From: Pseudodesulfovibrio indicus
GTDB lineage: Bacteria; Desulfobacterota; Desulfovibrionia; Desulfovibrionales; Desulfovibrionaceae
Assembly: GCF_001563225.1 (NCBI RefSeq)
Contig: NZ_CP014206.1
Span: 372,001 to 436,000 of the forward strand
Direction of reading: 5' to 3'
Length of the DNA: 64,000 nt
Below are positions 1 to 9,222 of this stretch, one piece after another. The translations under genes were made by a program, and so were the position numbers. Positions within the stretch are counted from its first letter, which is position 1; every line of letters begins with the position of its first letter. Under the pieces are notes generated by a model. The model searched no databases, was not told the DNA's origin, and saw nothing but the letters and a program-made list of their open reading frames with translations.

Positions 1-415
1 AGGGTGTCGGTTTCGCCTGCGCATAGGCGGCCAGGCGTTCCTCCAGGGTGCCGGTGTGCAGCTCGAAGAGATGGTTGTCGTGATCGTGAAAATAGAGGGA
101 GCGCCCCTCGCCCGCCACCCGGGGGCGGGCAGCGCGGACCTCGACCCCGCAACCGCGCACGCGCGCCTCGTAGGCGTCGAATTCGCTCTCCGGGATCTTG
201 AAGGCCACGTGGTTGTAGGTCGGCTCGGGCAGCGGGTCGCCTTCCATCACGGCCACCCAGACCCCGGCGATGCGGAAGAACCGCTCGCGGGAGAGGGAAA
301 AGGTTGCGTCGCCGCTGTCGTAGACCTGGTCCGCGTCGAACACGGCGGCCAGGAACGCGGTCATGCGATCCAGGTCGCGGACGATAAAGGTGATGTGGCT
401 CAGCCCCTCGATCAT
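1..415 (-). CDS. fosX: FosX-family fosfomycin hydrolase (3' end cut by window edge)
   Basis: The reverse-strand frame is open from the ATG at 415 to the window edge and gives about 138 residues of a glyoxalase/VOC-fold protein starting MIEGLSHITFIVRDL. FosX opens the epoxide of fosfomycin with water, using Mn2+. The ligands expected for the family are all present at the family positions: His7 (SHIT), His69 (YNHV) and Glu118 (LFELH), as is the catalytic base Glu44 (LSRE). FosX proteins are about 130-140 residues, so little is missing. The ATG overlaps the TGA of the rhodanese gene by 4 bp (ATGA), so the two are probably translationally coupled. Resistance itself is inferred; orthologues may have another native substrate. 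Confidence 0.88.
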   Translation of the reverse strand, partial: MIEGLSHITFIVRDLDRMTAFLAAVFDADQVYDSGDATFSLSRERFFRIAGVWVAVMEGDPLPEPTYNHVAFKIPESEFDAYEARVRGCGVEVRAARPRVAGEGRSLYFHDHDNHLFELHTGTLEERLAAYAQAKPTP

Positions 416-840
416 TCGCCCGGCTCCGGGGGGCCGGAATCCGTTTCGCCCGAGACGGTCGGGCCGCCGAAGAGCTTCCAGACGAGCATGCCGCCCGTGA
501 GGTTGCGCACGTTGGTGTACCCGCCCCGCTGCATCTGCCTGACCGTGGGCGGCGAGCGGTGGCCGGTCATGCAGACCACGACCACGGGCGCGGACGGGTC
601 CGGGGCCACCCGGGCCAGGTCGATGAGGTCCGCCGGGTACGGCACGTTGACCGCGCCGGGGATGCGGAAGAACTCGAACTCCGCCGGGGTGCGCACGTCG
701 ATGACCGTGGGCGGGGTGTCTCCCGCCAGGGCGCGCTTCAGGGCCGGGGGCGACATGGGGGGGACGCCTGCCAGCCACCACCCCGCATCCCACAGCAGCA
801 CGAAGGCGGCCAGGACGAGGAGGAAGACGGCGAGGCGCAC
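412..840 (-). CDS. membrane-anchored rhodanese-like protein
   Basis: This 142-residue protein has one N-terminal membrane segment (about residues 3-25) followed by a single rhodanese domain. The VIDVRTPAEF and IPGAVNVPY motifs are typical, and the active-site loop CMTGHRS starts at Cys90, so the persulfide-carrying cysteine is intact. Rhodaneses move sulfane sulfur between donors and acceptors. The anchor suggests a domain facing the periplasm or held at the membrane; the donor is unknown. It lies 3 bp downstream of the MscS gene and overlaps fosX by 4 bp, giving an operon in the minus direction. Confidence 0.85.
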   Translation of the reverse strand: MRLAVFLLVLAAFVLLWDAGWWLAGVPPMSPPALKRALAGDTPPTVIDVRTPAEFEFFRIPGAVNVPYPADLIDLARVAPDPSAPVVVVCMTGHRSPPTVRQMQRGGYTNVRNLTGGMLVWKLFGGPTVSGETDSGPPEPGE

Positions 841-843
841 GGC

Positions 844-2211
844 CTATTCTCCGGGGTTGGGGTTCTTGAGGGGCTTCGGGGCGTCGCCGTCCCCGCCCTT
901 GTCCAGGGTCACGGACAGGGCCGAGCCGGGCTTGAGCAGCACGTCGCGCTGCGGGAACGGGAACTCGATGCCGTTCTCGTGGAACAGGTTCCAGATGCGC
1001 AGCAGCAGGTCGCTCTTGATGTTGCCCACGCCGTCCTTGGTGTCCGCTATCCAGATCCGAAGCTCCAGGTTCACGGAGCTGTCGCCGAATTCCACGAGCA
1101 GGGCGCGCGGCTCGGGCGAGGCCAGGATGCGGTTCAACCCCTTGGGGGCCTCCTCCATGAGTTCGAGCGCCCTGTTCACGTCGGATTCATAGGCGATGCC
1201 CACCGGCACGCGGATGCGCACGTCGGCGTCGGAGTAGGTCCAGTTGACCACCTCGTTGGTCACGAAGTGCTCGTTGGGGATCAGGTACTCCTTGCCGTCA
1301 CGGGTGCGGACCGAGGAAAACCGCCCGAACACCCCGGTGACCACGCCGTAGACCGTGCCGACCTCGATGGTGTCGCCCGGCTTGATGGACCGGTCCATGA
1401 GCAGGATGATGCCCGCCACGTAGTTGGAAAATATGGTCCGCAGCCCGAAGCCGATGCCCACGCCGAGCGCGCTGGAGAAGATGGCCAGGCTGGTCAGGTC
1501 GATGCCCACGCTGGACAGGGCCATAAGGATGGCCACGGTGAACAGGACCACCTTCACGGTCTTGCCGAGGAGCACCTGGACCGAGGGCGACACGTCGCGC
1601 ATGGCCGTGATGCGGCCCACCGCGATGCGTGAGAGGATGACCGCCGCCTGGAGGAAGATCGTGGCCAGGATCAGCCCCTTGAACCCATCCAGGGCCGAGA
1701 ACCGGGTTTCGCCGATGGTGAACGAAAGGTTGTTCAGGAACGAGGTAAGCGGGGTGAGCAGGCCGAGGATATGGAGACTGACGAAGACCCAGACCACGGT
1801 GGCCGTGCTGCGCGCCAGCGCCTTGTTGGGCATGCCCAGGGCGAGCAGCCGCAGGGCCATGCCGGCCAGGGCGAGCTGGCTCACGGCGTCCAGGACCCAC
1901 GGGACGTATTCGAGCTCCTCGAAGACCTGCACGCCCGCCTGGGCCAGCCCCAGGAAGAGCAGCAGCCAGCCGATGTTCAGCACCCCGGAGAGCACGGCCC
2001 GGCCCACGGGATTCTCGGCCAGCCCGCCGCGCCAGTTGTCGAACCTCGGGCGCAGCCCGCGCCAGACCAGCAGGGCCAGGAGCAGCGCGACAGCGGCCCA
2101 GACCCATTGCAGGCCGGTTTTCCAGGTCAGGACGTTGGAGCGGAACCACCCCTCCAGGAAGACGAGGACCTCGGAAATCTTGTCCATGACCGGCATGAGC
2201 TGCTCTTTCAC
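844..2211 (-). CDS. MscS-family mechanosensitive ion channel
   Basis: This 455-residue inner-membrane protein has several hydrophobic helices in its first half, then the MscS pore and beta domain: GVGIGFGLRTIFSNYVAG, followed by LMDRSIKPGDTIEV and YLIPNEHFVTNEVVNWT. Such channels open under membrane tension and release solutes on osmotic downshock. At 455 residues it is longer than E. coli MscS (286) because of extra N-terminal helices. It starts 19 bp after the UbiA-family gene stop and is followed at 3 bp by the rhodanese gene. Family assignment is firm; gating properties cannot be read from sequence. Confidence 0.93.
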   Translation of the reverse strand: MKEQLMPVMDKISEVLVFLEGWFRSNVLTWKTGLQWVWAAVALLLALLVWRGLRPRFDNWRGGLAENPVGRAVLSGVLNIGWLLLFLGLAQAGVQVFEELEYVPWVLDAVSQLALAGMALRLLALGMPNKALARSTATVVWVFVSLHILGLLTPLTSFLNNLSFTIGETRFSALDGFKGLILATIFLQAAVILSRIAVGRITAMRDVSPSVQVLLGKTVKVVLFTVAILMALSSVGIDLTSLAIFSSALGVGIGFGLRTIFSNYVAGIILLMDRSIKPGDTIEVGTVYGVVTGVFGRFSSVRTRDGKEYLIPNEHFVTNEVVNWTYSDADVRIRVPVGIAYESDVNRALELMEEAPKGLNRILASPEPRALLVEFGDSSVNLELRIWIADTKDGVGNIKSDLLLRIWNLFHENGIEFPFPQRDVLLKPGSALSVTLDKGGDGDAPKPLKNPNPGE

Positions 2212-2230
2212 GATCGTCCTCCCCGCTCCC

Positions 2231-3094
2231 TTATCCTCGGACCGCCAGGTCGATGACCGTGGCCAGGAACAGGACCACGGAGATGACGCCGTTCATGGTG
2301 AAGAAGGCCACGTTCACGCGGCTCAGGTCGCCCGGCTTGACCAGCAGGTGCTCGGCCATCAGAGTCAGGGCCACCAGCGCGGCCACCGCGAAATAGATCG
2401 CGCCCAGGTTCGCGGCCCAGCCGGCCAGCAGGAACAGCACGCCGGTCACCGCGTGGCTCAGGGAGGAGACGCCCAGCGCCGCCGGGACCCCCAGCCGGGC
2501 CGGGATGGAGTGCAGCCCGCGCTCGCGGTCGAAGTCCGCGTCCTGGCAGGCGTAGAGCAGGTCGAAGCCCGCCACCCACAGGGTCACGCCCAGGAAGAGC
2601 AGCACCGCGGGCAGGGTGAAGACCGGGTCCACGCTGAGCCAACCAGCCACCGGGGCCAGCCCCAGCACCGAGCCGAGCACGAAATGGCACCAGCGGGTGA
2701 TCCGCTTGCAGAAGCTGTAGAAGGCCGACAGGGCCAGGGCCAGGGGCGACAGCTTGAGGCACAGGGGGTTCATCAGGGCGCAGGCCGCGATGAAGACCAG
2801 GGCCGTGGTCAGGATGAACATCAGGGTGAAGCCCGTGGACAGCTCGCCCGTGACCAGCTCGCGCTTCTGGGTGCGCGGGTTCTCCCGGTCGATGTCCAGG
2901 TCGGCGTAGCGGTTGAAGGCCATGGCAAAGGAGCGCACCGCGACCATGGCCACGGTCAGGACCGCCAGGTTCCACAGCCCGGGCCATCCCCCGGCCGCCA
3001 GGAACGCGCCCATGTACGCGAACGGCAGGGCGAACACCGAGTGTTCTATCTTGATCATCCGGCACACGGCGGCCAGGTTTTTCACGAACTCCAT
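2231..3094 (-). CDS. UbiA-family prenyltransferase (menaquinone pathway, MqnP-like)
   Basis: This 287-residue polytopic membrane protein belongs to the UbiA superfamily. The two Asp-rich motifs that bind Mg2+-prenyl diphosphate are visible: NRYADLDIDRENPRT and LLYACQDADFDRE. The family attaches a polyprenyl chain to an aromatic acid. It was probably annotated in relatives as 4-hydroxybenzoate octaprenyltransferase, but sulfate reducers of this type make menaquinone, often by the futalosine route, so an MqnP role is the better inference. No other mqn gene is in the window. The gene sits 10 bp downstream of the YdcZ-like gene and leads into mscS. Confidence 0.88.
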   Translation of the reverse strand: MEFVKNLAAVCRMIKIEHSVFALPFAYMGAFLAAGGWPGLWNLAVLTVAMVAVRSFAMAFNRYADLDIDRENPRTQKRELVTGELSTGFTLMFILTTALVFIAACALMNPLCLKLSPLALALSAFYSFCKRITRWCHFVLGSVLGLAPVAGWLSVDPVFTLPAVLLFLGVTLWVAGFDLLYACQDADFDRERGLHSIPARLGVPAALGVSSLSHAVTGVLFLLAGWAANLGAIYFAVAALVALTLMAEHLLVKPGDLSRVNVAFFTMNGVISVVLFLATVIDLAVRG

Positions 3095-3104
3095 GTATCC
3101 GCCC

Positions 3105-3548
3105 TCAGTATTTGTTGACCAGGAAGGCGCCGGCCAGCAGCAGGCCCACCCCGGCGATGCGCGGCCATGACACCGTATGGACCTGATAACTCACCAGGCC
3201 GTAGTGGTCCAGCACCAGCGCGGCCATCATCTGCCCCGCCAGGAGCCAGGCCATCATGCTCGTGGCCCCGATCTGGCCCGCCAGGATGATGGTCGCGAGC
3301 ACGAAGAACGCGCCCAGCGCGCCGCCGGTCCACGACCACAGGGGGGCGCTCCCGGCCATGGCCATGGACGGCAGGGGAACCCGCGCGGCCGCCAGATAGC
3401 CGAGCAGCGCCAGGGTGCCGACACCGAAGGAGACCGCCGCGGCCCACACCGGATCGCCCAGGGAACCCCTGAGCCGGAGGTTGATGCCCGCCTGCAACGG
3501 CATCAGCGCGCCGGCGGCCAGGGCAAAGAGAACGAATAGCCATTTCAT
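3105..3548 (-). CDS. DMT-superfamily YdcZ-like (DUF606) membrane protein
   Basis: The 147-residue product has four to five hydrophobic segments. The start MKWLFVLFALAAGALMPLQAGINLRLR and the end WPRIAGVGLLLAGAFLVNKY match the small YdcZ/DUF606 branch of the drug/metabolite transporter superfamily, which usually works as a dimer of four- to five-helix units. The substrate is unknown. A ribosome-binding sequence (GGAGCGACG) precedes the ATG. The gene is the first in the minus-strand run that includes ubiA, mscS, the rhodanese gene and fosX. Confidence 0.82.
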   Translation of the reverse strand: MKWLFVLFALAAGALMPLQAGINLRLRGSLGDPVWAAAVSFGVGTLALLGYLAAARVPLPSMAMAGSAPLWSWTGGALGAFFVLATIILAGQIGATSMMAWLLAGQMMAALVLDHYGLVSYQVHTVSWPRIAGVGLLLAGAFLVNKY

Positions 3549-3767
3549 GAGCGTCGCTCCTCGTGATTATCTAGACTTTTTCAAGAGTTAGTCGGACGCG
3601 ACAGCGCATCCGCCCGGAATGGTATCGGTCTTTTCGCGCAGAGTCCATGTTTTCGCCAGGGGCCCGAAGTGCGAAAATGTCGAACACCCGTCACCTGAGC
3701 GCCATTCATGAACCGGTCGGAAGGACTAGGTAGAGGCAACATCAAAGTCCATCCAACGGGAGGCACC

Positions 3768-4118
3768 ATGACCGAGAACCAGATCAGGGAAATCAGGTCC
3801 CATCTCATGCAGGGCCTGCACGCCATCAACGGACAATTGAACACCGGCATCTCCATCCTGGAGAACTGCCCCGACGACACCGACTTCGCGGCCCAGCTCG
3901 CCCAGCACGGGCTGAGCGTGGCCATGCGCCGCCGCAGCGTGGCCCGCGTCCGCGAGATGGAGGAGGCCCTCAAGCGCCTCTCCTGCGCCGACTACGGCAT
4001 CTGCGAGGAATGCGGCTGCGACATCGGCGTGGCCCGGCTCAAGGCCAACCCCTCCGCGCGCCTGTGCGTCTCCTGCCAGGCCGCAGAGGAAGAAGGCCTG
4101 AACCGCCGCTGCGCATAA
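3768..4118 (+). CDS. DksA/TraR-family zinc-finger protein
   Basis: The start was placed at MTENQIRE (116 residues), 6 bases after a GGGAGG ribosome-binding site; an upstream in-frame ATG at 3708 lacks one. The C-terminal half carries the DksA/TraR C4 zinc finger, CEECGCDIGV then CVSCQAAEE. The N-terminal half is helical. DksA-type proteins enter the RNA polymerase secondary channel and modify initiation with ppGpp. This copy is shorter than E. coli DksA (151), so it may be a TraR-like or redox-sensing relative. It is followed 20 bp later by the PHP-glycosyltransferase gene on the same strand. Confidence 0.85.
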   Translation: MTENQIREIRSHLMQGLHAINGQLNTGISILENCPDDTDFAAQLAQHGLSVAMRRRSVARVREMEEALKRLSCADYGICEECGCDIGVARLKANPSARLCVSCQAAEEEGLNRRCA

Positions 4119-4138
4119 CATCCCCCACGGAGGCAACC

Positions 4139-6583
4139 ATGGCCGATCCGGCGTTCAAGCCCCAATTCAAGGTGGACATGCACGTCCACTCCCGGTTTTC
4201 CACCCGGCCGTCCCAGTGGATACTGCAAAAGATCGGCTGCCCCGAGAGCTTCACCGAGCCGAAGGCCCTCTACGAGACCGCCCTCAAGCGGGGCATGGAC
4301 ATGGTCACCATCACCGACCACAACACCATCGCCGGGGCCCTGGAGATCGCCCACCTGCCGAACACCTTCGTCAGCGAGGAGATCACCACCTATTTCCCGG
4401 AAGACCGCTGCAAGCTCCACGTCCTGGCCTATGACATCACCGAACCCCAGCACGAGGACATCCAGCAACTGCGCGAGAACGTCTTCGAGCTCGTCCCCTA
4501 CCTCCGCGAACAGAACATCCACCACGTCCTGGCCCACCCGCTCTTCGCGGTCAACGACCGCCTCACCCCGGCCCACTTCGAGCAGACGCTCCTGCTCTTC
4601 AACACCTTCGAGGAAAACGGCACCCGCGACGCCCGCCAGAACAAGACCCTGCGCGACATCGTCACCCGGCTCACCCCGCTGGACATCGACCGGCTGGCCA
4701 ACACCCACGACCTCGCCCCCTACGGCGACGAGCCGTGGGAAAAGGGCTTGACCGGCGGGTCCGACGACCACAGCTCCCTGAACATCGCGCGCATGCACAC
4801 CGTGTTCCCGGGCCAGCCCAGCCTGAACAACGTCCTGGCCGGGCTGGGCGACCGGACCTCGCGCCCCGCCGGAACCCCGGCCACGCCCCGGACCATGGCC
4901 CACAACCTCTACGGCATCGGCTACCAGTTCTACCGCTCGCGCATGGGCCACCTGTCGCCCGAGGTCTCGGAACACCTCTGCTTCCGGTTCATCAAGGCCG
5001 CCCTGTCCCCCGGCGCGGAGCCCAAGCCCCGCCTCTCCTCCCTGCTCCAGCGGATCATCGGGCGCGGCAAGGCCACCCTGCACCGCGAATACGGCCCCAC
5101 GGACACGGTCCAGGGGCTGCTGCTCAAGGAGGCCGCGGACATCATCGCCCACGACCCGACCCTGATGCGCATCGCGCGCGGCAAGGTGGACGACGTGGTG
5201 GTCCTGGAAAAGGAATGGGCGCGCTTCGTGTCCCTGGCCGCCAACCGCGTGCTGGCCCAGTTCGCGGACCGCACCCTCAATTCCGTGCTCGGCGCCAACC
5301 TCTTCGACGTCTTCCACTCCATCGGGTCGGCGGGCTCGCTCTACACCCTGCTCGCCCCCTACTTCGTGGGCTACGACCTCTTCTCCCACGAGCGCGCCTT
5401 TTCCAACCAGTGCCTGGCGCGGTTCAGCAAGAGCAGGGCCAAGCGGTCCGGCGACGACATCAAGATCGCGCACTTCACCGACACCTTCGACGAGATCAAC
5501 GGCGTGGCCCGGACCATCCGCCAGCAGCTCAAGATGGTCGCCCGCCACGGCAAGGACATGACCGTGGTCACCTGCGGGGCCATGGCCGACGTGCCCGGCG
5601 CGGTCTCCTTCGAACCGGTGGGCCGCTTCAACATCCCGGAATATCCGGAACTCTCCCTGGCCTACCCGCCGTTTCTCGACATGCTCACCCACTGCTTCGA
5701 GCAGGAGTACGACTGCATCCTCGCGGCCACGCCCGGACCGGTCGGCCTCGCGGCCCTGGCCATCTCGAAGATCCTCAAGCTGCCCTTCCACGGCACCTAC
5801 CACACCGCCTTCCCCGAATACGTGGGCGCGTTCACCGAGGACGCCGGGCTGGAAGACGGCTGCTGGCGGTACATGTCCTGGTTCTACAACCAGATGCAGG
5901 TCATCTACGCGCCCTCGGAGGCGACCCGGTTCGAACTCACCGACCGGGGCATCGACCCCGGCAAGATCGTCACCTACCCGCGCGGCGTGGACACCGAACG
6001 GTTCCACCCCGCCAAGCGCAACGGATTCTTCAACAAGTTCGATGTGGGCGGGCGCACCAAGCTGCTCTACGTGGGCCGGGTGTCCGTGGAAAAGGGCCTC
6101 GACGTGCTCACCGAGGCGTTTCGCAAGGCCGCCAAAATGCGCGACTCGCTCCAGCTCATCGTGGTCGGCGACGGCCCCTACCTGCCGGAGATGCAGCGGC
6201 GTCTGCGCAACACCCCCGCCACCTTCACCGGCGTGCTCAAGGGCGAACCCCTGGCCCAGGCCTACGCCAGCGCCGACCTCTTCGTCTTTCCCTCGGCCAC
6301 CGACACCTTCGGCAACGTGGTCCTCGAAGCCCAGGCCTCCGGTCTGCCCGTGATCGTCACCGACAAGGGCGGCCCGGCCGAGAACGTCCTGCCCAACGAG
6401 ACCGGGCTCATCGTCCCGGCAAACGACCCGGACGCCCTGCTCCGGGCCATCCTCCACATGATCGACACCCCGGAACGCATCGCCTACATGCGCCGCAAGG
6501 CCCGATCCCACGTGGAAAACCGGACCTTCGACGCGACCTTTCTCAAGACCTGGGAAATATTCGGCTCCCATGTCGCGGCCTAG
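4139..6583 (+). CDS. PHP-domain / GT4 glycosyltransferase fusion
   Basis: The start at 4139 follows GGAGG by 5 bases and gives 814 residues. The N-terminal third is a PHP metal-dependent phosphoesterase-like domain (KVDMHVHSRFS near residue 12, TITDHNT near 60, GGSDDH near 205). After a helical linker, residues from about 440 form a GT4 glycosyltransferase (KIAHFTDTFDEINGVART, then YVGRVSVEKGLDVL, and the sugar-nucleotide loop FGNVVLEAQASGLPV). The GT4 half resembles lipid mannosyl/glucosyl transferases. Fusion suggests that a phosphate is removed from, or sensed on, a substrate linked to glycosylation. The acceptor is unknown. Confidence 0.88.
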   Translation: MADPAFKPQFKVDMHVHSRFSTRPSQWILQKIGCPESFTEPKALYETALKRGMDMVTITDHNTIAGALEIAHLPNTFVSEEITTYFPEDRCKLHVLAYDITEPQHEDIQQLRENVFELVPYLREQNIHHVLAHPLFAVNDRLTPAHFEQTLLLFNTFEENGTRDARQNKTLRDIVTRLTPLDIDRLANTHDLAPYGDEPWEKGLTGGSDDHSSLNIARMHTVFPGQPSLNNVLAGLGDRTSRPAGTPATPRTMAHNLYGIGYQFYRSRMGHLSPEVSEHLCFRFIKAALSPGAEPKPRLSSLLQRIIGRGKATLHREYGPTDTVQGLLLKEAADIIAHDPTLMRIARGKVDDVVVLEKEWARFVSLAANRVLAQFADRTLNSVLGANLFDVFHSIGSAGSLYTLLAPYFVGYDLFSHERAFSNQCLARFSKSRAKRSGDDIKIAHFTDTFDEINGVARTIRQQLKMVARHGKDMTVVTCGAMADVPGAVSFEPVGRFNIPEYPELSLAYPPFLDMLTHCFEQEYDCILAATPGPVGLAALAISKILKLPFHGTYHTAFPEYVGAFTEDAGLEDGCWRYMSWFYNQMQVIYAPSEATRFELTDRGIDPGKIVTYPRGVDTERFHPAKRNGFFNKFDVGGRTKLLYVGRVSVEKGLDVLTEAFRKAAKMRDSLQLIVVGDGPYLPEMQRRLRNTPATFTGVLKGEPLAQAYASADLFVFPSATDTFGNVVLEAQASGLPVIVTDKGGPAENVLPNETGLIVPANDPDALLRAILHMIDTPERIAYMRRKARSHVENRTFDATFLKTWEIFGSHVAA

Positions 6584-6628
6584 CGTCCCTGTAAGGAAGG
6601 ACGCCTCCGGCGCGGCGGGCGGAACGGA

Positions 6629-7975
6629 TCAGGAATCCCCGAAGGAACGCAGCTTGCGGTACAGGGTCTTGCGCCCGATGCCGAGGATGCGCGCGGCCTG
6701 GGTGCGGTTCTGGTCGACGTGTTCCATGACCCGCAGGATGTACCGTTTCTCCTGCTGCTCCAGCGTGGGCAGCGCGGCGAGCGGTTCGCCCTGCTCCAGG
6801 GAGTCGGCGATGTCCGAGGGCAAACATTTGGTGGTGATCAGGTCGTTCTCGGCCAGGATGATGCCCCGCTCGATGACGTTGCGCAGCTCGCGGACGTTGC
6901 CCGGCCAGTCGTAGGTGATCATGCTCTGCCCGGCGCGCTTGGACAGCCGGTAGGGCGGCCGGTCCGGATAGAGGTTCTCCAGGAAGTGCTCGATGAGTTG
7001 CGGGATGTCCTCCTTGCGCTCCCTGAGCGGGGGGATGTCGATGCGGAAGACGTTCAGGCGGTGGTACAGGGCTTCGTGGAAGCGGCCCTCTTCCACCTCC
7101 CTGGCCAGGTCGCGGTTGGTGGCAAAGAGGAAGCGGACGTCCACGGACCGCTCCTCGCGGTCGCCCACGCGCCGGTAGGTCTGGGATTCGAAGACCCGCA
7201 GGAGCATGGCCTGGACCTCCAGGGGCAGCTCGCCCACCTCGTCGAAGAACAGGGTTCCCTTGTCCGCCTGGGCCAGCACGCCCTCCTGGGACGTCTCGGC
7301 CCCGGTGAACGCCCCCTTGCAGTAGCCGAACAGCTCGCTGCGCAGCAGTTCCTTGTTGAACGCGCCGCAATTCTTTACGATGAGCGGCATCTCCGCCCGC
7401 GAGCTGCGGCTGTGCAGGACGTTGACGACCACGTTCTTGCCCACGCCGCTCTCCCCGGTGATCAGCACCGGCGCGTCCGTGGGCGCGACCTTGTCCACCA
7501 GGAACCCGATCTGGCGCATGGGCGCCGAGGTCCCGATGAGCCTCGACCTGGGCTTGCCGCCCTTGTTCATGCGCAGCCTGCGCAGCTCCCGCTGCATGAC
7601 CCGCCGCTGATAGGCGCGGTCGATGAGCAGGTTCATGCGGTCCAGGGAAAAGGGCTTGGTCACGTAGTCGTAGGCCCCGGCCTTCATGGCCTCCACCGCG
7701 CTGTCCACCTCGGAGTAGCCGGTGATCATGATGACCTCGACGTCGGGCAGGGTCTCCCGGAAGTGCTCCAAAAGCCGGTTGCCGTTGCCGTCGGGCAGCC
7801 GCACATCCAGCAGGACCACGTCGAACCCGTTCCGCTTGGCCAGGCGCAGGGCCTGGGCCGCCGTGGCCGCGGTGGTCACTTCCCTGCCGGGCAGGGCCAG
7901 TTCGCGTTCGGCCAGCTTGCGGATGAACGGCTCGTCGTCCACCACCAGGATGCGGTTGGTTTCGGGGGTGGTCAT
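6629..7975 (-). CDS. sigma-54-dependent response regulator (AtoC/NtrC type)
   Basis: The 448-residue protein has a receiver domain (phospho-acceptor Asp57 in LLDVRLPDG, Lys107 in TKPFS), an AAA+ sigma-54 interaction domain with Walker A GESGVGKN (residues 174-181) and the sigma-54 contact loop GAFTGA (221-226), and a Fis-type helix-turn-helix at the end ([16 protein letters not shown]). It would activate sigma-54 promoters when phosphorylated. It starts 7 bp after the PAS kinase gene stop, so the two form a two-component pair. The alcohol dehydrogenase gene heads the same run and is a likely target, but no clear sigma-54 promoter was seen upstream of it. Confidence 0.95.
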   Translation of the reverse strand: MTTPETNRILVVDDEPFIRKLAERELALPGREVTTAATAAQALRLAKRNGFDVVLLDVRLPDGNGNRLLEHFRETLPDVEVIMITGYSEVDSAVEAMKAGAYDYVTKPFSLDRMNLLIDRAYQRRVMQRELRRLRMNKGGKPRSRLIGTSAPMRQIGFLVDKVAPTDAPVLITGESGVGKNVVVNVLHSRSSRAEMPLIVKNCGAFNKELLRSELFGYCKGAFTGAETSQEGVLAQADKGTLFFDEVGELPLEVQAMLLRVFESQTYRRVGDREERSVDVRFLFATNRDLAREVEEGRFHEALYHRLNVFRIDIPPLRERKEDIPQLIEHFLENLYPDRPPYRLSKRAGQSMITYDWPGNVRELRNVIERGIILAENDLITTKCLPSDIADSLEQGEPLAALPTLEQQEKRYILRVMEHVDQNRTQAARILGIGRKTLYRKLRSFGDS

Positions 7976-7982
7976 GGCGCGG

Positions 7983-9221
7983 CTACTCCTCCAGCCGGGG
8001 CAGGATGACCTCGAAGACGGCGCCCTTGCCCGGTTCGCTCGTGGCGGTGATCTCGCCGCCGTGCTTCATGATGATGTTGTAGCAGGTGGACAGGCCGATG
8101 CCGATGCCCTGGCCCGCCGGCTTGGTGGTGAAGAAGGGCTGGAAGAGCTTTTCCGCGTCCTCCGGCTCGAACCCCTTGCCCGTGTCCGAGACCCGCAGCT
8201 GGATCATGCTCCCGGTCACGCTGGTGCTGATGCGGATGGTGCCGCCCGTGTCGCGGACCTCGTACAGGGCGTTGACGATCAGGTTGAGCGCCACCTGCAT
8301 CAGCTCGCCCGGATGGCCCATGAGGCAGGGTTCCTCTTCGGACAGGTCGAGGCCGATGATCCCGTTGGGAAGAGAGGCCAGCCGGGGCTGGAGCAGCTTC
8401 AGGCAGTTGACGATGATGTTGTTGATGTTGACGATGGCCATGGAGCGCACGTCCCGGTGGCCGAAGCTGAGGAGGTTCTGGACGATCTCCGAGCAGCGGT
8501 TGCACTCCTGGAGCACGATGTCGAGGTATTCCTCGAAGGTTTCGAGCAGGCCGTTGCACGGTTCGCCGTCCTTGAGACAGGTGCCCAGCCTGTCCAGGTG
8601 GCCGTGCAGGGCCTCGGCAAAGCCCCGGATGGAGGTCAGGGGGTTGTTGATCTCATGGGCCACGCCCTCGGCCAGCACGCCCACCGTCGCCATGCGCTCG
8701 GCCTGGAAATACTTGGCCTGGTACTGCTTTTCCACGGTCACGTCGCGGTGCAGGAGCAGGACCTTGCCCGGCGCGTCCCCCGTGCCGGGCATGAGCGTGG
8801 CCGAGCATTCGATCTGCCGGTTCTCGCCGTCGATGTTCATGATCTGCAACTGGCGGCAGACCTTGCGGCCCTCCTCCCTGGCCATGAGCAGGGGGCAGGG
8901 GGAGCACGGCTTGTCCCCGCCCTTGAACACCCGGTAGCACGGCAGCCCGATGGGATCGCGGCTGCCGTAGGTCTCGTAGAAGGCGCTGTTCACCGAGAGC
9001 ACCTTGTACTCGCGGGAGACCACGGCGACCACGTCGGGGATGCCGTTGAGGATGTCCTGGACGTCGCGGCGCTTGCGCTCGAGCTCGATGTTCGAGGCCT
9101 TGAGCTCGTTGATGGTCTTCTGGACTTCCTTGAAGAACCCGAGCTTGATGGACTCGATGCCGATGATGTCGTCCAGGCTCGCGCGGACGCCGGAGTCTCC
9201 GTTGCCGTCTTCCCTGTTCAT
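7983..9221 (-). CDS. PAS-domain sensor histidine kinase
   Basis: This 412-residue kinase has no membrane segment. A PAS domain covers about residues 52-165, followed by HisKA with phospho-acceptor His189 (EGVAHEINNPLTS) and an HATPase domain (N box near NLIVNALYEV, G boxes DTGKGFEPED and GIGIGLSTC). The PAS domain contains a cysteine set, Cys95, Cys106 and Cys109 (PCSPCP), that could bind a metal or act as a redox sensor. It is a cytoplasmic NtrB-like partner of the sigma-54 regulator downstream. Its ATG lies 1 bp from the stop of the alcohol dehydrogenase gene. Confidence 0.93.
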   Translation of the reverse strand: MNREDGNGDSGVRASLDDIIGIESIKLGFFKEVQKTINELKASNIELERKRRDVQDILNGIPDVVAVVSREYKVLSVNSAFYETYGSRDPIGLPCYRVFKGGDKPCSPCPLLMAREEGRKVCRQLQIMNIDGENRQIECSATLMPGTGDAPGKVLLLHRDVTVEKQYQAKYFQAERMATVGVLAEGVAHEINNPLTSIRGFAEALHGHLDRLGTCLKDGEPCNGLLETFEEYLDIVLQECNRCSEIVQNLLSFGHRDVRSMAIVNINNIIVNCLKLLQPRLASLPNGIIGLDLSEEEPCLMGHPGELMQVALNLIVNALYEVRDTGGTIRISTSVTGSMIQLRVSDTGKGFEPEDAEKLFQPFFTTKPAGQGIGIGLSTCYNIIMKHGGEITATSEPGKGAVFEVILPRLEE

Positions 9222-9222
9222 G

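Noticed and set aside
56-1632. Long plus-strand open frames over the fosX/rhodanese/mscS genes
   Set aside because: They are antisense shadows of GC-rich genes with Arg/Gly/His/Ala-rich translations and no domains.
3992-6571. 859-codon minus-strand frame opposite the PHP-glycosyltransferase gene
   Set aside because: Low-complexity Gly/Val/His-rich translation with no motif; the plus strand encodes clear domains.
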